The position numbers and the translations under genes are program-made. The notes below the pieces were generated by a model. That model did no database searches and had not been told where the DNA came from. It saw only the letters and a program-made list of their open reading frames with translations. Of a DNA stretch of 64,000 bases, positions 46,316 through 54,113 are shown piece by piece. Origin of the DNA: Lysobacter sp. MMG2 (GTDB lineage: Bacteria > Pseudomonadota > Gammaproteobacteria > Xanthomonadales > Xanthomonadaceae); contig NZ_JAERQY020000002.1 of the NCBI RefSeq assembly GCF_016735495.2, positions 248,001 through 312,000 on the forward strand, given 5' to 3'. Each line of letters starts with the position of its first letter. The first letter of the stretch is position 1.

Positions 46316-47584
46316 ATGCTCTATCAGATGCACGAGTTGGGCCGCGCCTGGATGGCCCCGATGACGTACTGGGCCGAAGCCTGCGCCAAGATGTTCGGCC
46401 AGCAGAACGGCGGCTGGCTGTCGTCCATGCCCGGCGCCGCGCAGGCCGCGGCCGGTTACGAACTGCTGTACCGGATCGGCAAGGACTACGAAAAGCCCGA
46501 GTTCGGCATCCACTCCATCGACATCGACGGCACCGTCTACCCGGTGATCGAGCGCGAGATGCTGCGCAAGCCGTTCTGCCGGCTGCTGCGCTTCAAGCGT
46601 TACGCCGACGACGCCGGCAACCTGCGCGACCTCAAGGACGATCCGCCGGTGCTGGTCGTCGCCCCGCTCTCGGGCCACCACGCCACGCTGCTGCGCGACA
46701 CCGTGCGCACGCTGCTGCGCGACCACAAGGTCTACATCACCGACTGGGTCGACGCGCGCATGGTGCCGACGGGCGAAGGCGCGTTCTCGCTCGACGATTA
46801 CGTCGACTACGTGCAGGAGTTCATCCGCCACATCGGCGCGGAATCGCTGCACGTGATCAGCGTGTGCCAGCCGACCGTGCCGGTGCTCGGTGCGATCTCG
46901 CTGATGGCCGCGCGCGGCGAAGCGACGCCGCGTTCGATGGTGATGATGGGCGGCCCGATCGACACGCGCGAGAACCCGACCAAGGTCAACGATCTCGCCA
47001 CGCACAAGCCGCTGTCGTGGTTCCAGGACAATCTGATCCACCACGTCCCGCCGAACTATCCCGGCCACGGGCGCGCGGTGTATCCGGGCTTCCTCCAGCA
47101 CAGCGGTTTCGTCGCGATGAATCCCGAGCGGCACTTCCAGTCGCACTGGGATTTCTACACGGATCTGGTGAAGGGCGACCTGGACGACGCCGCCGCACAC
47201 CGCCGCTTCTACGACGAATACAACGCCGTTCTCGACATGCCGGCCGAGTACTACCTGCAGACCGTGCGCATCGTGTTCCAGGAGCACCTGCTGCCGCGTG
47301 GATTGTGGGACGTGCGCGGCGAGCGCGTGGAGCCGGCGAAGATCCACGACACCGCGCTGCTCACCATCGAAGGCGAACTGGACGACATTTCCGGCCAGGG
47401 CCAGACGCGCGCCGCGCACACGCTGTGCACCGGCATCGCGCAGAAGAACCGCGAGCACCTGACCGTGCAGGGCGCCGGCCACTACGGCATCTTCAGCGGC
47501 CGCCGCTGGCGCACGCAGGTGTATCCGCAGGTGCGCGATTTCATCGCCCGCCATGCTGAACGAGGCGTTTCGACTCCGGCTTGA
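46316..47584 (+). CDS. phaZ: Intracellular polyhydroxyalkanoate depolymerase PhaZ
   Basis: A 422-residue PhaZ of the intracellular cysteine type, which breaks down stored polyhydroxybutyrate granules. The catalytic triad is Cys in VISVCQPTVPVLGA (Cys replacing the usual serine), Asp in EGELDDISGQG and His in GAGHYGIFSGRRW. The oxyanion region PLSGHHATLL matches the family. The start MLYQMHELGRAWMAPM is the typical PhaZ N-terminus, so 46316 is preferred over ATG codons at 46268 and 46283. Presence of PHA synthase genes elsewhere is expected but outside the window. Confidence 0.9.
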   Translation: MLYQMHELGRAWMAPMTYWAEACAKMFGQQNGGWLSSMPGAAQAAAGYELLYRIGKDYEKPEFGIHSIDIDGTVYPVIEREMLRKPFCRLLRFKRYADDAGNLRDLKDDPPVLVVAPLSGHHATLLRDTVRTLLRDHKVYITDWVDARMVPTGEGAFSLDDYVDYVQEFIRHIGAESLHVISVCQPTVPVLGAISLMAARGEATPRSMVMMGGPIDTRENPTKVNDLATHKPLSWFQDNLIHHVPPNYPGHGRAVYPGFLQHSGFVAMNPERHFQSHWDFYTDLVKGDLDDAAAHRRFYDEYNAVLDMPAEYYLQTVRIVFQEHLLPRGLWDVRGERVEPAKIHDTALLTIEGELDDISGQGQTRAAHTLCTGIAQKNREHLTVQGAGHYGIFSGRRWRTQVYPQVRDFIARHAERGVSTPA

Positions 47585-47638
47585 CTCGGACGGCGCATGC
47601 CCTGAGATCATCGGTTCCCCCTACACGAGGAACCGCGC

Positions 47639-47929
47639 ATGGACTGTCCCGTCTGCCGTGACGTGAAACTGGCGATGACCGATCGCCAGGGCATCGAGAT
47701 CGACTACTGCCCGCAGTGCCGCGGCGTCTGGCTCGACCGCGGCGAACTCGACAAGCTGATCGAGCGCGCATCGGCCGACAGCGCGCCGCGCGCGTCGTCA
47801 CGTCCCGCCGCCCCGCCGCCCCCGCCGACGCACGACCCGCGCGCGTACGGCCATGGCGATCAGTACAAGTCCGATCACTACAAGTACAAGAAGAAAAAGA
47901 ACCTGCTGGGGGAGCTGTTCGATTTCTGA
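47639..47929 (+). CDS. TFIIB-type zinc-ribbon protein
   Basis: A 96-residue protein with an N-terminal zinc ribbon: Cys3, Cys6, Cys24 and Cys27 (MDCPVC ... DYCPQC), followed by GVWLDRGELDKL, the standard bacterial zf-TFIIB pattern. The rest is Pro/Ser-rich and then Tyr/Lys-rich (HYKYKKKKN) ending LLGELFDF. Role unknown; such domains may bind nucleic acid or act as redox/zinc switches. GAGGA precedes the ATG. A REP-like palindrome and a strong terminator follow. Confidence 0.86.
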   Translation: MDCPVCRDVKLAMTDRQGIEIDYCPQCRGVWLDRGELDKLIERASADSAPRASSRPAAPPPPPTHDPRAYGHGDQYKSDHYKYKKKKNLLGELFDF

Positions 47930-47941
47930 GTCTTTGAACAC

Positions 47942-47969
47942 CGTCATTCCCGCTAAGGCGGGAATGACG
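47942..47969. repeat. REP-like palindrome, best-conserved copy
   Basis: Perfect 12-bp arms CGTCATTCCCGC (47942-47953) and GCGGGAATGACG (47958-47969) around TAAG. This copy defines the consensus for about twenty related palindromes in the window. Confidence 0.92.
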
Positions 47970-48002
47970 ACAACATGAGTGAGTGCCCGGGCGTTCCCGC
48001 AC

Positions 48003-48036
48003 AAACGAAGCCCCGCACGCGCGGGGCTTCGTTTTT
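48003..48036. terminator. Strong terminator shared by convergent genes
   Basis: A 13-14 bp stem AAACGAAGCCCCGC (48003-48016) with GCGGGGCTTCGTTT (48021-48034), loop ACGC, then TT. It lies 74 bases after the zinc-ribbon gene and 20 bases before the end of the minus-strand gene at 48056, so it probably serves both. Confidence 0.9.
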
Positions 48037-48055
48037 CAAGCAACAGTGAGCCCGC

Positions 48056-48265
48056 TCAACTCGACGCGCGGCAACCCTGCACGAACACCTTGTTCTCGGT
48101 CGCCACGCCCCAGCGACCGTCCAGCTCGCGGCAGCCCGCGGTCCACGAACCGACGAGGGCGCCTTCGTCGTCGTAGTACAGCCACGTGCCCTGCCAGCTC
48201 GCGCCGGCGGTGAACGACATCAGGCCCATCACGGCGGCCAGGGCGAAGATCCTGAAACGACGCAT
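48056..48265 (-). CDS. Small secreted protein, DUF6289-like
   Basis: A 69-residue protein: Sec signal peptide MRRFRIFALAAVMGLMSFTAG, then about 48 mature residues with two cysteines (45 and 65). The pattern WLYYDDEGALVGSWTAGC ... VFVQGC resembles the DUF6289 group of small secreted proteins. AGGAG six bases before the ATG at 48265 fixes the start over an in-frame ATG two codons upstream. The gene stands alone. Function unknown. Confidence 0.78.
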   Translation of the reverse strand: MRRFRIFALAAVMGLMSFTAGASWQGTWLYYDDEGALVGSWTAGCRELDGRWGVATENKVFVQGCRASS

Positions 48266-48389
48266 GCTCATCTCCTTTGAGGTTGCGGCAAGGTTCCGCC
48301 CGCGCACCGTAGGCGATGGGAGTCGCGTGTTCTGTTAACCAGTCCGCACTGCGCGCGTGAACGCGGCGTTCACACGCGAGGCGGCGTGC

Positions 48390-49328
48390 TCAGCTGTACT
48401 GCGCCGTCTTCACCAGCATGTGCTTGGCGAGCAGGCCGTGCAGGCGACCGATGCCGCGCGCCGCATGCAGCGTCGCGAACAGCAGCACCACGCCCACCAG
48501 GACTGCGATCGGCCACATCCACGGCTCGCCATCGATGAACAGGTTCCAGTTGTCGACCGACAGGTTCCCGCCCAGGCCCAGCACCAGCGCCACCGGCACC
48601 GCGATCAACGACAGCGACACGCTCAGTCCCGTCACGACGATCGTGAAGTACGCGATGCCCAACGGCAGCATGAAGAGGAAGTACAGCTGCGTGGCCCAGA
48701 TGCGCGGGTCGGTGAACAACTCGCCGATGCGCTTGAGCAGCGGCTGCCCGCGGCTGCTGTACAGCGGACGGCGCGGCATGCGCTCGCCCAGCATCACCTC
48801 GACGATGCGCCCCTCCACCAGCGACAGGAGGCGGATCGAGCCGAAGTACAGGATCACGAACGGCACGCCGATGATCAGCACCGCCAAACCCGCCGACAAC
48901 GACAGTCCGGTCACCACCCAGGTGAAATAGAAGATGCCCGTGGCCAGCGACAGCAGCATGTAGAACAACGCGCCATAGGTGCGCGTGTCGGCGATGACGC
49001 CGAAGAACTGCCCCAGCACCGACTGCCTGGGCTTGGGCGGTGGCGCCCGCAACGCGGTCTGCACCTTCACTTCGGTGTCGCGGTAGATGTCCGCGACCTC
49101 GTCCGGCGCGCCGTAGCTGCCGGCGACAGCGACGATCACCTCCGCCTCGCTCTTGCCGGGATTCTCGGCGAGCTCGGAACGCAGGTATTCCTCGGCGTCG
49201 TACAGCGCGTCCTGCACCAGGGCCGGATCGGCGCCCGCCAGCGAACGGCGCAGGTGCTCGAGGTAGTCGGGGATCGTCGTCGGCAGGCCGCCGGGACGGG
49301 AGTCGTTGCTCGCGGAAAACGCGTTCAT
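48390..49328 (-). CDS. Membrane sensor-domain protein controlled by PadR partner
   Basis: A 312-residue membrane protein. Residues 1-90 are soluble and acidic (PDYLEHLRRSLAGADPALVQDALYD). Around eight membrane helices then follow as two repeats, each of a form like ATGIFYFTWVVTGLSLSAGLAVLIIGVPF and PLGIAYFTIVVTGLSVSLSLIAVPVAL, typical of the membrane sensor domain found in PspC-like and two-component proteins. Its ATG overlaps the stop of the PadR gene (49325-49328), so regulator and membrane protein are made together. The repeat of two similar halves suggests an internal duplication. Function unknown; an envelope-stress sensor is one guess. Confidence 0.82.
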   Translation of the reverse strand: MNAFSASNDSRPGGLPTTIPDYLEHLRRSLAGADPALVQDALYDAEEYLRSELAENPGKSEAEVIVAVAGSYGAPDEVADIYRDTEVKVQTALRAPPPKPRQSVLGQFFGVIADTRTYGALFYMLLSLATGIFYFTWVVTGLSLSAGLAVLIIGVPFVILYFGSIRLLSLVEGRIVEVMLGERMPRRPLYSSRGQPLLKRIGELFTDPRIWATQLYFLFMLPLGIAYFTIVVTGLSVSLSLIAVPVALVLGLGGNLSVDNWNLFIDGEPWMWPIAVLVGVVLLFATLHAARGIGRLHGLLAKHMLVKTAQYS

Positions 49329-49690
49329 GGCAGCAGTCCTTCCAGGACGGAATCGACGGAATCTCGGGTCGCACGCCAGGCGGCGGCCCATTCGTGCAGC
49401 ACCGTGCGACCGGCCTCGGTGATGCGGTAATAGCGTCGGGGCGGGCCGGAAATCGACGGCTCGATATGGCTGTCCAGCAACCCCGCCCCTTCGAGGTTGC
49501 GCAGCACCGGGTACAGCGCACTCTGCTTGCCGGCCAGCACACCGCCGCCGATGCGCTCCAGCTGCTTGGCGATCTGGTAGCCGTACAGCGGCTCCCCGGT
49601 CGATCCCAGCACGGCCAGCAGGGCCAGCGAGACAGTGCCGGCGCTGAGCTCCTTCTGGAATTTCCGCAGCTGGGTGTCGAGATCGCTCAT
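49325..49690 (-). CDS. PadR-family transcriptional regulator
   Basis: A 121-residue PadR-like winged-helix regulator. The helix-turn-helix is at GYQIAKQLERIGGGVLAGKQSALYPVLRNLEGAG and the wing is GPPRRYYRITEAGRTVL. A short C-terminal helix (WRATRDSVDSVLEGLL) suggests the PadR-s2 subfamily. It begins 64 bases from the divergent upstream region and overlaps the membrane sensor gene by 4 bases, the arrangement usual for PadR regulators and their membrane targets; it probably represses its own operon. Confidence 0.9.
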   Translation of the reverse strand: MSDLDTQLRKFQKELSAGTVSLALLAVLGSTGEPLYGYQIAKQLERIGGGVLAGKQSALYPVLRNLEGAGLLDSHIEPSISGPPRRYYRITEAGRTVLHEWAAAWRATRDSVDSVLEGLLP

Positions 49691-49840
49691 GGCAGGGGGA
49701 GACCGGTAGGCTGGACTCCACACTACTGCGGACTTCGATATAGCAAACCTGCCATTAGTCACGCGCCTTGCCGTGTCGTGCACCGGCCGGCTGCTATCAG
49801 GGGGACTGGCCGCGATCCGTTCCGCGGCGAGGAGCCCACC

Positions 49841-50329
49841 ATGCCCCGGGGCGACAAATCCGCGTACACCGACAAGCAGAAGCGCCAGGCCGAACACATC
49901 GAGGACAGCGAGCGCGAGCAGGGCCGCTCCAAAGAAGACGCCGAACGCATCGCCTGGGCCACGGTGAACAAGCAAGACGGCGGCGGCAAGCTCAAGAAGG
50001 CTACGAAGAAGGCGACCAAGAAGGCATCGGCGCGCAAGACCACGAAGAAGGCGGCGAAGAAGACGTCGGCACGCAAGACCGCGAAGAAGGCGGCGAAGAA
50101 GACGCCAGCACGCAAGACCGCGAAGAAAGCGACAAAGAAAACGTCCGCGCGCAAGACCGCGAAAAAGGCGACGAAGAAGACGGCCCGCAAAGCGACCGCC
50201 CGCAAGACGACGAAGAAGGCGGCCAAGAAGGCGACCCGCAAGTCGACCCGCACCACCGCCTCGCGCAGCGCCGCGGCGAAGAAGGGCGCCCGCACCCGTC
50301 GTTCGGACCGCAACGGCGCCTCGGCCTGA
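49841..50329 (+). CDS. Histone-H1-like lysine-rich protein
   Basis: A 162-residue very basic protein. Residues 1-49 form a small conserved domain (RGDKSAYTDKQKRQAEHIED ... AERIAWATVNKQDGGG) known from proteins often annotated as plasmid stabilisation or histone-like. Residues 50-150 are an Ala/Lys-rich tail made of 13-residue units ARKTxKKAxKKTx, five copies (64-76, 77-89, 90-102, 103-115, 120-132). This fits a DNA-binding, nucleoid-associated role like Bordetella BphC or AlgP. GAGGAG lies 8-13 bases before the ATG. The 39-bp repeat could change length by slippage or recombination. Confidence 0.85.
   Translation: MPRGDKSAYTDKQKRQAEHIEDSEREQGRSKEDAERIAWATVNKQDGGGKLKKATKKATKKASARKTTKKAAKKTSARKTAKKAAKKTPARKTAKKATKKTSARKTAKKATKKTARKATARKTTKKAAKKATRKSTRTTASRSAAAKKGARTRRSDRNGASA
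50030..50236 (+). repeat. 39-bp tandem repeat encoding 13-residue ARKT units
   Basis: Four consecutive 39-bp units (50030-50185) and a fifth (50198-50236) after a 12-base partial unit, all in frame in the histone-like gene. Units differ mainly at the second-to-last codon positions. Confidence 0.85.
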
Positions 50330-50470
50330 GCCGTACGCGGGCGGACGGTCGGCCGCCGTGTCCGGTCGACTGACCGCCGTCACGTTCCCATGGTGGAGGG
50401 CTGGTCGCGGCAGCACACGGTGCGCCAGAATCTCCCCGTTCAGCGAACCGGATCCAAGGGGAAGTCCGCC

Positions 50471-51526
50471 GTGTCGAAACCGACTGCATCCATGTCGCGC
50501 AGGTGGTCGCCTGCTCTGCTCTGCGCCGCCCTGCTGGCCGCCGCGACCGCCGCGCACGCCGCCGGCGAGGACAACGCGCCCGCGGCCAAGCCGCGCTCGA
50601 TGCAGGAAATCCTCGACGCGTCGCAGCCATCGGACTGGCGCACGCCCGACAACAAGAACCTGCTTTACCTGGACCTGGACTCCGGCCGCGTGCTGATCGA
50701 ACTGGCGCCGGCCTTCGCGCCCGCGCACGTCGGCAACATCCGCGCCCTGGCCAAGAACGGCTACTGGAACGGCATGAGCATCAACCGTTCGCAAGACAAC
50801 TTCGTCGTGCAGTGGGGCGATCCCGCGCAGGACGAGAAGGATCGCAAGCCGTTGGGCCGGGGCACCAAGCCCAAGCTGCCGGCGGAATTCGCGCGCAAGG
50901 CCAAGGGGCTGGCGTTCGATCGCCTGTCCGACGTCGACGGCTGGGCGCCGGAAGTGGGCTTTTCCACCGGCTTCCCGGCCGGCCGCGATCCCGGCGCCGA
51001 CGCCGCCTGGATGGCGCACTGCTACGGCGCGGTGGGCGCGGGTCGCGACGTCGCCGCCGATTCCAGCAACGGCACCGAACTCTACGTCGTGATCGGCCAG
51101 TCGCCGCGCCAGCTCGACCGCAACATCACCGTGGTCGGCCGCGTGCTGCAGGGCATGGAACTGCTGTCGGTGCTGCCGCGCGGCACCGGGCCGCTGGGTT
51201 TCTACGAGCAACCCGCGCAGCGCACGCCGATCAAGTCGATCCGCCTGGCCTCGGAAGTGCCGAAGAAGGAGCGCGTGGGGATCGAGGTGTTGCGCACCGA
51301 CACGCCGCTGTTCACCGAACTGGTCGAGGCGCGCCGCAACCGTCGCGACGAGTGGTACAAGCACATGGCCGGCCACATCGACCTGTGCAACGTGCCGCTG
51401 CCCACGCGCGCGCCGCCGCCGAAGCCGGTCGTGGAGAAGGCCAAGCCCAAGCCGAAAGCGAAGGCGAAGCCGAAAGCCAAGGCCACGCGTGGCGGTGCTG
51501 CGCGCGCGACCACCACGAGTCGCTGA
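50471..51526 (+). CDS. Secreted cyclophilin-type peptidyl-prolyl isomerase with lysine-rich tail
   Basis: A 351-residue protein read from a GTG start with AAGGGGAA upstream. The signal peptide ends at TAAHA (residue 31). The cyclophilin core shows [36 protein letters not shown] (with the catalytic Arg and the QxGD motif) and [20 protein letters not shown]. Insertions make it longer than simple PpiA. After an extension, the C-terminus is a [17 protein letters not shown] tail, about 30 residues of Lys/Pro/Ala. It folds periplasmic proteins by prolyl isomerisation. An ATG at 50492 is an alternative start. It lies next to another lysine-rich gene. Confidence 0.85.
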   Translation: MSKPTASMSRRWSPALLCAALLAAATAAHAAGEDNAPAAKPRSMQEILDASQPSDWRTPDNKNLLYLDLDSGRVLIELAPAFAPAHVGNIRALAKNGYWNGMSINRSQDNFVVQWGDPAQDEKDRKPLGRGTKPKLPAEFARKAKGLAFDRLSDVDGWAPEVGFSTGFPAGRDPGADAAWMAHCYGAVGAGRDVAADSSNGTELYVVIGQSPRQLDRNITVVGRVLQGMELLSVLPRGTGPLGFYEQPAQRTPIKSIRLASEVPKKERVGIEVLRTDTPLFTELVEARRNRRDEWYKHMAGHIDLCNVPLPTRAPPPKPVVEKAKPKPKAKAKPKAKATRGGAARATTTSR

Positions 51527-51587
51527 GCAACGCTCCCGCGCCAATCACGTAAAGCCCCTCGGGCGGAACACGGGAACAGCGCAGTGC

Positions 51588-51690
51588 CGTCATCCCCGCG
51601 CAGGCGGGGATCCATGCGTCAGGCGCATCAAGCTCGCCGGCGGACGTGACATACGAACGGTTGGGCTCCCGCCTTCGCGGGAACGACGTG
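51588..51690. repeat. Two REP-like palindromes
   Basis: CGTCATCCCCGC-GCAG-GCGGGGAT near 51588-51611 and CTCCCGC-CTTC-GCGGGAACGACG near 51666-51690, between the convergent cyclophilin and speG genes. Confidence 0.82.
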
Positions 51691-51706
51691 ATGGACCGCG
51701 CCCGCC

Positions 51707-52282
51707 TCACGGCGGCGCCGTCCGCTCCTCCACGCCCACGGCCGTCTCGCCGGGTTCGCGCTGCAACGCCTCGCGCTGGAACAGGCACATCCGCACTACG
51801 TCGTGGTAGCGCCCGTCGCTGAAGAACTCCTCCACCAGCACGCCCTCGCGACGGAATCCCGAGTCCTCGTAGATCCGGATCGCGCGCACGTTGTCCACGT
51901 CCACCAGCAGGTACAGCTTGTAGAGGTTGAGCACGCGGAAGGCGTAGTTGATCGCCAGCTGCGTTGCCGCGCGTGCATAACCGCGTCCCTGCTGGTCGGG
52001 CGAAATCATGATCAGGAACTCCGCGCGCCGGTGCAGGTGGTCGATTTCCACCAGCTCCACCAGGCCCACGCGTTCATGCGCGCTGTCCTCGACGATGAAG
52101 CGCCGCTCGGACTGATCGTGGATGTGCTTGCGGTACAGCTCCTCCAGCTCGACGAAGGATTCGTACGGTTCCTCGAACCAGTAGCCCATCACGCTGCGGT
52201 TGTTGTTGAGCACGTGCACGAAGTGCAGGTCGCCGCGTTCTAGCGGCCGCAGGGTGACGCCGGGAACGGTCTGCGCATTCAT
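51707..52282 (-). CDS. speG: Spermidine N1-acetyltransferase SpeG
   Basis: A 191-residue GNAT enzyme that acetylates spermidine or spermine. The family pattern is very close: [54 protein letters not shown], the acetyl-CoA loop [11 protein letters not shown], and [13 protein letters not shown]. The C-terminal [10 protein letters not shown] ends the domain; the last residues ([16 protein letters not shown]) are a non-conserved extension. It controls polyamine level. Monocistronic. Confidence 0.92.
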   Translation of the reverse strand: MNAQTVPGVTLRPLERGDLHFVHVLNNNRSVMGYWFEEPYESFVELEELYRKHIHDQSERRFIVEDSAHERVGLVELVEIDHLHRRAEFLIMISPDQQGRGYARAATQLAINYAFRVLNLYKLYLLVDVDNVRAIRIYEDSGFRREGVLVEEFFSDGRYHDVVRMCLFQREALQREPGETAVGVEERTAPP

Positions 52283-52392
52283 GCCGCCACCCTACTCCAG
52301 CCGCGTTACAGGCGCACTCCGCGCCATCACGCGGCCTTGCCCGCGCGCTCAATAGCCTGCCTTCATCGCTCACCCCGACGAAGGTTCCTGCC

Positions 52393-52683
52393 ATGCCCCT
52401 GCTGCGCCTGCGCGTGACCGGCAGCGACGACGACGTCCGCGCCATCAGCAACCTGCTCACCAGCCTCGATGGCATCGAACACATCGAGGAAGTCGACGAC
52501 CTGATGCCGCACATGGACGACGACGATTCCAGCTCCGCAGGACTGCCCGACGACCAGGGCCCGGGCCAGCATTCGCTGGAGATCGAAGCGCCGAACCTGG
52601 CCAGCGCCTATCGCGTGCGCGATGCGGTGGAAGCGCTCGCGTTCGATCTGGACGTGCTGGTGGAGTTCGATAACGACGATTGA
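52393..52683 (+). CDS. Small acidic protein of unknown function
   Basis: A 96-residue, strongly acidic protein. A repeated alpha/beta pattern (LLRLRVTGSDDDVRAISNLLTS ... HSLEIEAPNLASAYRVRDAVEALAFDLDVLVEF) looks like an ACT-like or ferredoxin-like fold split by an acidic loop DDLMPHMDDDDSSS. It is likely soluble and cytoplasmic. No known function. CGAAGGTTCC precedes the ATG, a weak ribosome-binding site. Confidence 0.75.
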   Translation: MPLLRLRVTGSDDDVRAISNLLTSLDGIEHIEEVDDLMPHMDDDDSSSAGLPDDQGPGQHSLEIEAPNLASAYRVRDAVEALAFDLDVLVEFDNDD

Positions 52684-52868
52684 GGGGCAGGCAGCGGCGT
52701 TGAATTGCTTGCGGCGCGCCAACGCCGGGCTGTCCGCGACGGCTGCTTCGCTTGCCGCTGGGATGCCTTCCATGGCGCGACGCAATGCTCGATGGAACGC
52801 CCAGCCCGGCCTTCCATGGCCGGGTGTTCGCCAGGTCACGCGGCATGCCGCGTAAGCGACCTGCCTCA

Positions 52869-52917
52869 CCCTCCGCTGTTGCCAGCGGAGGGGCCGGGGC
52901 CGGGGCCGGGGCCGGGG
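52869..52917. repeat. Hairpin and GGGGCC hexamer array after the adaptor gene
   Basis: A 9-bp stem CCCTCCGCT (52869-52877) with AGCGGAGGG (52884-52892), followed on the plus strand by GGGGCC units from 52890 to 52913 plus GGGG (52914-52917). The array has five G4 runs, a strong G-quadruplex motif on the plus strand. It lies directly downstream of the minus-strand adaptor gene. Confidence 0.85.
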
Positions 52918-52944
52918 ACGAGGACGCGACGCCGTTGCGCCGGT

Positions 52945-54078
52945 TCAGCGCGAGGCTGTCGCGCGCGAAAGGTCCTGGATCGTCACCGCCTGCCCGGCTT
53001 CGATCCGCTCACCACCGCGCACGATCAACCGGTCGCCCGGCTTCACCGCGCCCTCGACTTCAACCAGACCATCGACCTCGGTGCCGGTCTTCACCGGCAA
53101 CCGTTCGGCCTTGCTGTCCGCCGCCACGCGCAGGACGAAATCGCCCTCGCGCCGCAGGATCACCGCATCGCGCGGCACCGCGACCACCGCCCGCTTGCGC
53201 GCGCTCGGCATGCCGACATCCACCGCGGTGCCCACGGGCAGCTCGCCCACGTCCATCGCGATGCGCAGTTCCAACTGGCGCGATGCTTCATCGCCGACAG
53301 GCACCAGCGCGCTTACCGGATGCGTGCGCTCCTTCGCGCCATTGCCCTGCTTGCCCACGCGCACCTTGACCGGCATGCCCACCGCCAGATGCTCGGCCAG
53401 GTCGACCGGCGCACGCACGCGCACTTCCTGCGCGCCGGTGTCCACGAGCCGCGCGACGGCATCGCCGGTGTTGACGTATTCGCCCAGCTGCACCGAGCGT
53501 TCGGCGACCACGCCGTCGAACGGCGCGCGCACCACCATCTGCGTGCGCTGGTGGCGCGTCTGCGCGAGCATCGCCTGCGCGCGGGCGCGTTCCTGCGCCA
53601 GCATGTCGCGGTCGGCGCGCAGCTGTTCGTACTGCGCGCGTGCGATGTTCTGCTGCGCGGCCAGCTGCGCGTAACGCTGTTCCTGCCGCGCGGCCATGTC
53701 GAGCTGCGCCTGGATGCGCGCCAGATCCGCCGCGCCCTGCTGCTCCTGCAGCTTGAGCGTGGTGTCGTCGAGCACTGCCAGCGCCTCGCCCGCGCGCACC
53801 GCCTGGCCCACTTCGACCACGCGCACCACGCGTCCGTCCTGCTCGCTGGCCACCTTCGCGTCCTGGCGGCTGATGACGCTGCCCGGCGCCCAGTGCACGG
53901 GTGCGAGCTCGGTGGTCACCGCGTTCGCCACGCCGACCACGGCGGGCGGCGCTTCGGGTTTGTCGGGCGTCGTCGCATCCACGTCCCACTTGATCAGCGG
54001 AACGATCAGCACGGGCACGATCGCGACGGCGATGACGCTCTTCAGGGTGAGGCGCGGAAACTTGGGCAGCGGGCGCAT
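52945..54078 (-). CDS. RND efflux periplasmic adaptor (membrane-fusion protein)
   Basis: A 377-residue adaptor. One N-terminal membrane helix (LKSVIAVAIVPVLIVPLI) is followed by a lipoyl half-motif (GSVISRQDAKVASEQDGRVV), an alpha-helical hairpin (QQGAADLARIQAQLDMAARQE to RAQAMLAQTRHQR), the second lipoyl half (VRAPFDGVVAERSVQLGEYV) and beta-barrel and membrane-proximal domains. It connects the inner-membrane permease, encoded 35 bases upstream on the same strand, to an outer-membrane channel encoded elsewhere. The gene order (permease first) is reversed compared with common RND operons. Confidence 0.92.
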   Translation of the reverse strand: MRPLPKFPRLTLKSVIAVAIVPVLIVPLIKWDVDATTPDKPEAPPAVVGVANAVTTELAPVHWAPGSVISRQDAKVASEQDGRVVRVVEVGQAVRAGEALAVLDDTTLKLQEQQGAADLARIQAQLDMAARQEQRYAQLAAQQNIARAQYEQLRADRDMLAQERARAQAMLAQTRHQRTQMVVRAPFDGVVAERSVQLGEYVNTGDAVARLVDTGAQEVRVRAPVDLAEHLAVGMPVKVRVGKQGNGAKERTHPVSALVPVGDEASRQLELRIAMDVGELPVGTAVDVGMPSARKRAVVAVPRDAVILRREGDFVLRVAADSKAERLPVKTGTEVDGLVEVEGAVKPGDRLIVRGGERIEAGQAVTIQDLSRATASR

Positions 54079-54113
54079 GGCAGGAGCTCCTGGGGGAGGA
54101 GGAATCGAAAGGA

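Noticed and set aside
52684-52944. Possible small gene between the acidic protein and the RND adaptor
   Set aside because: Open frames there are low-complexity and cover the GGGGCC array; no start signal or homology is visible.
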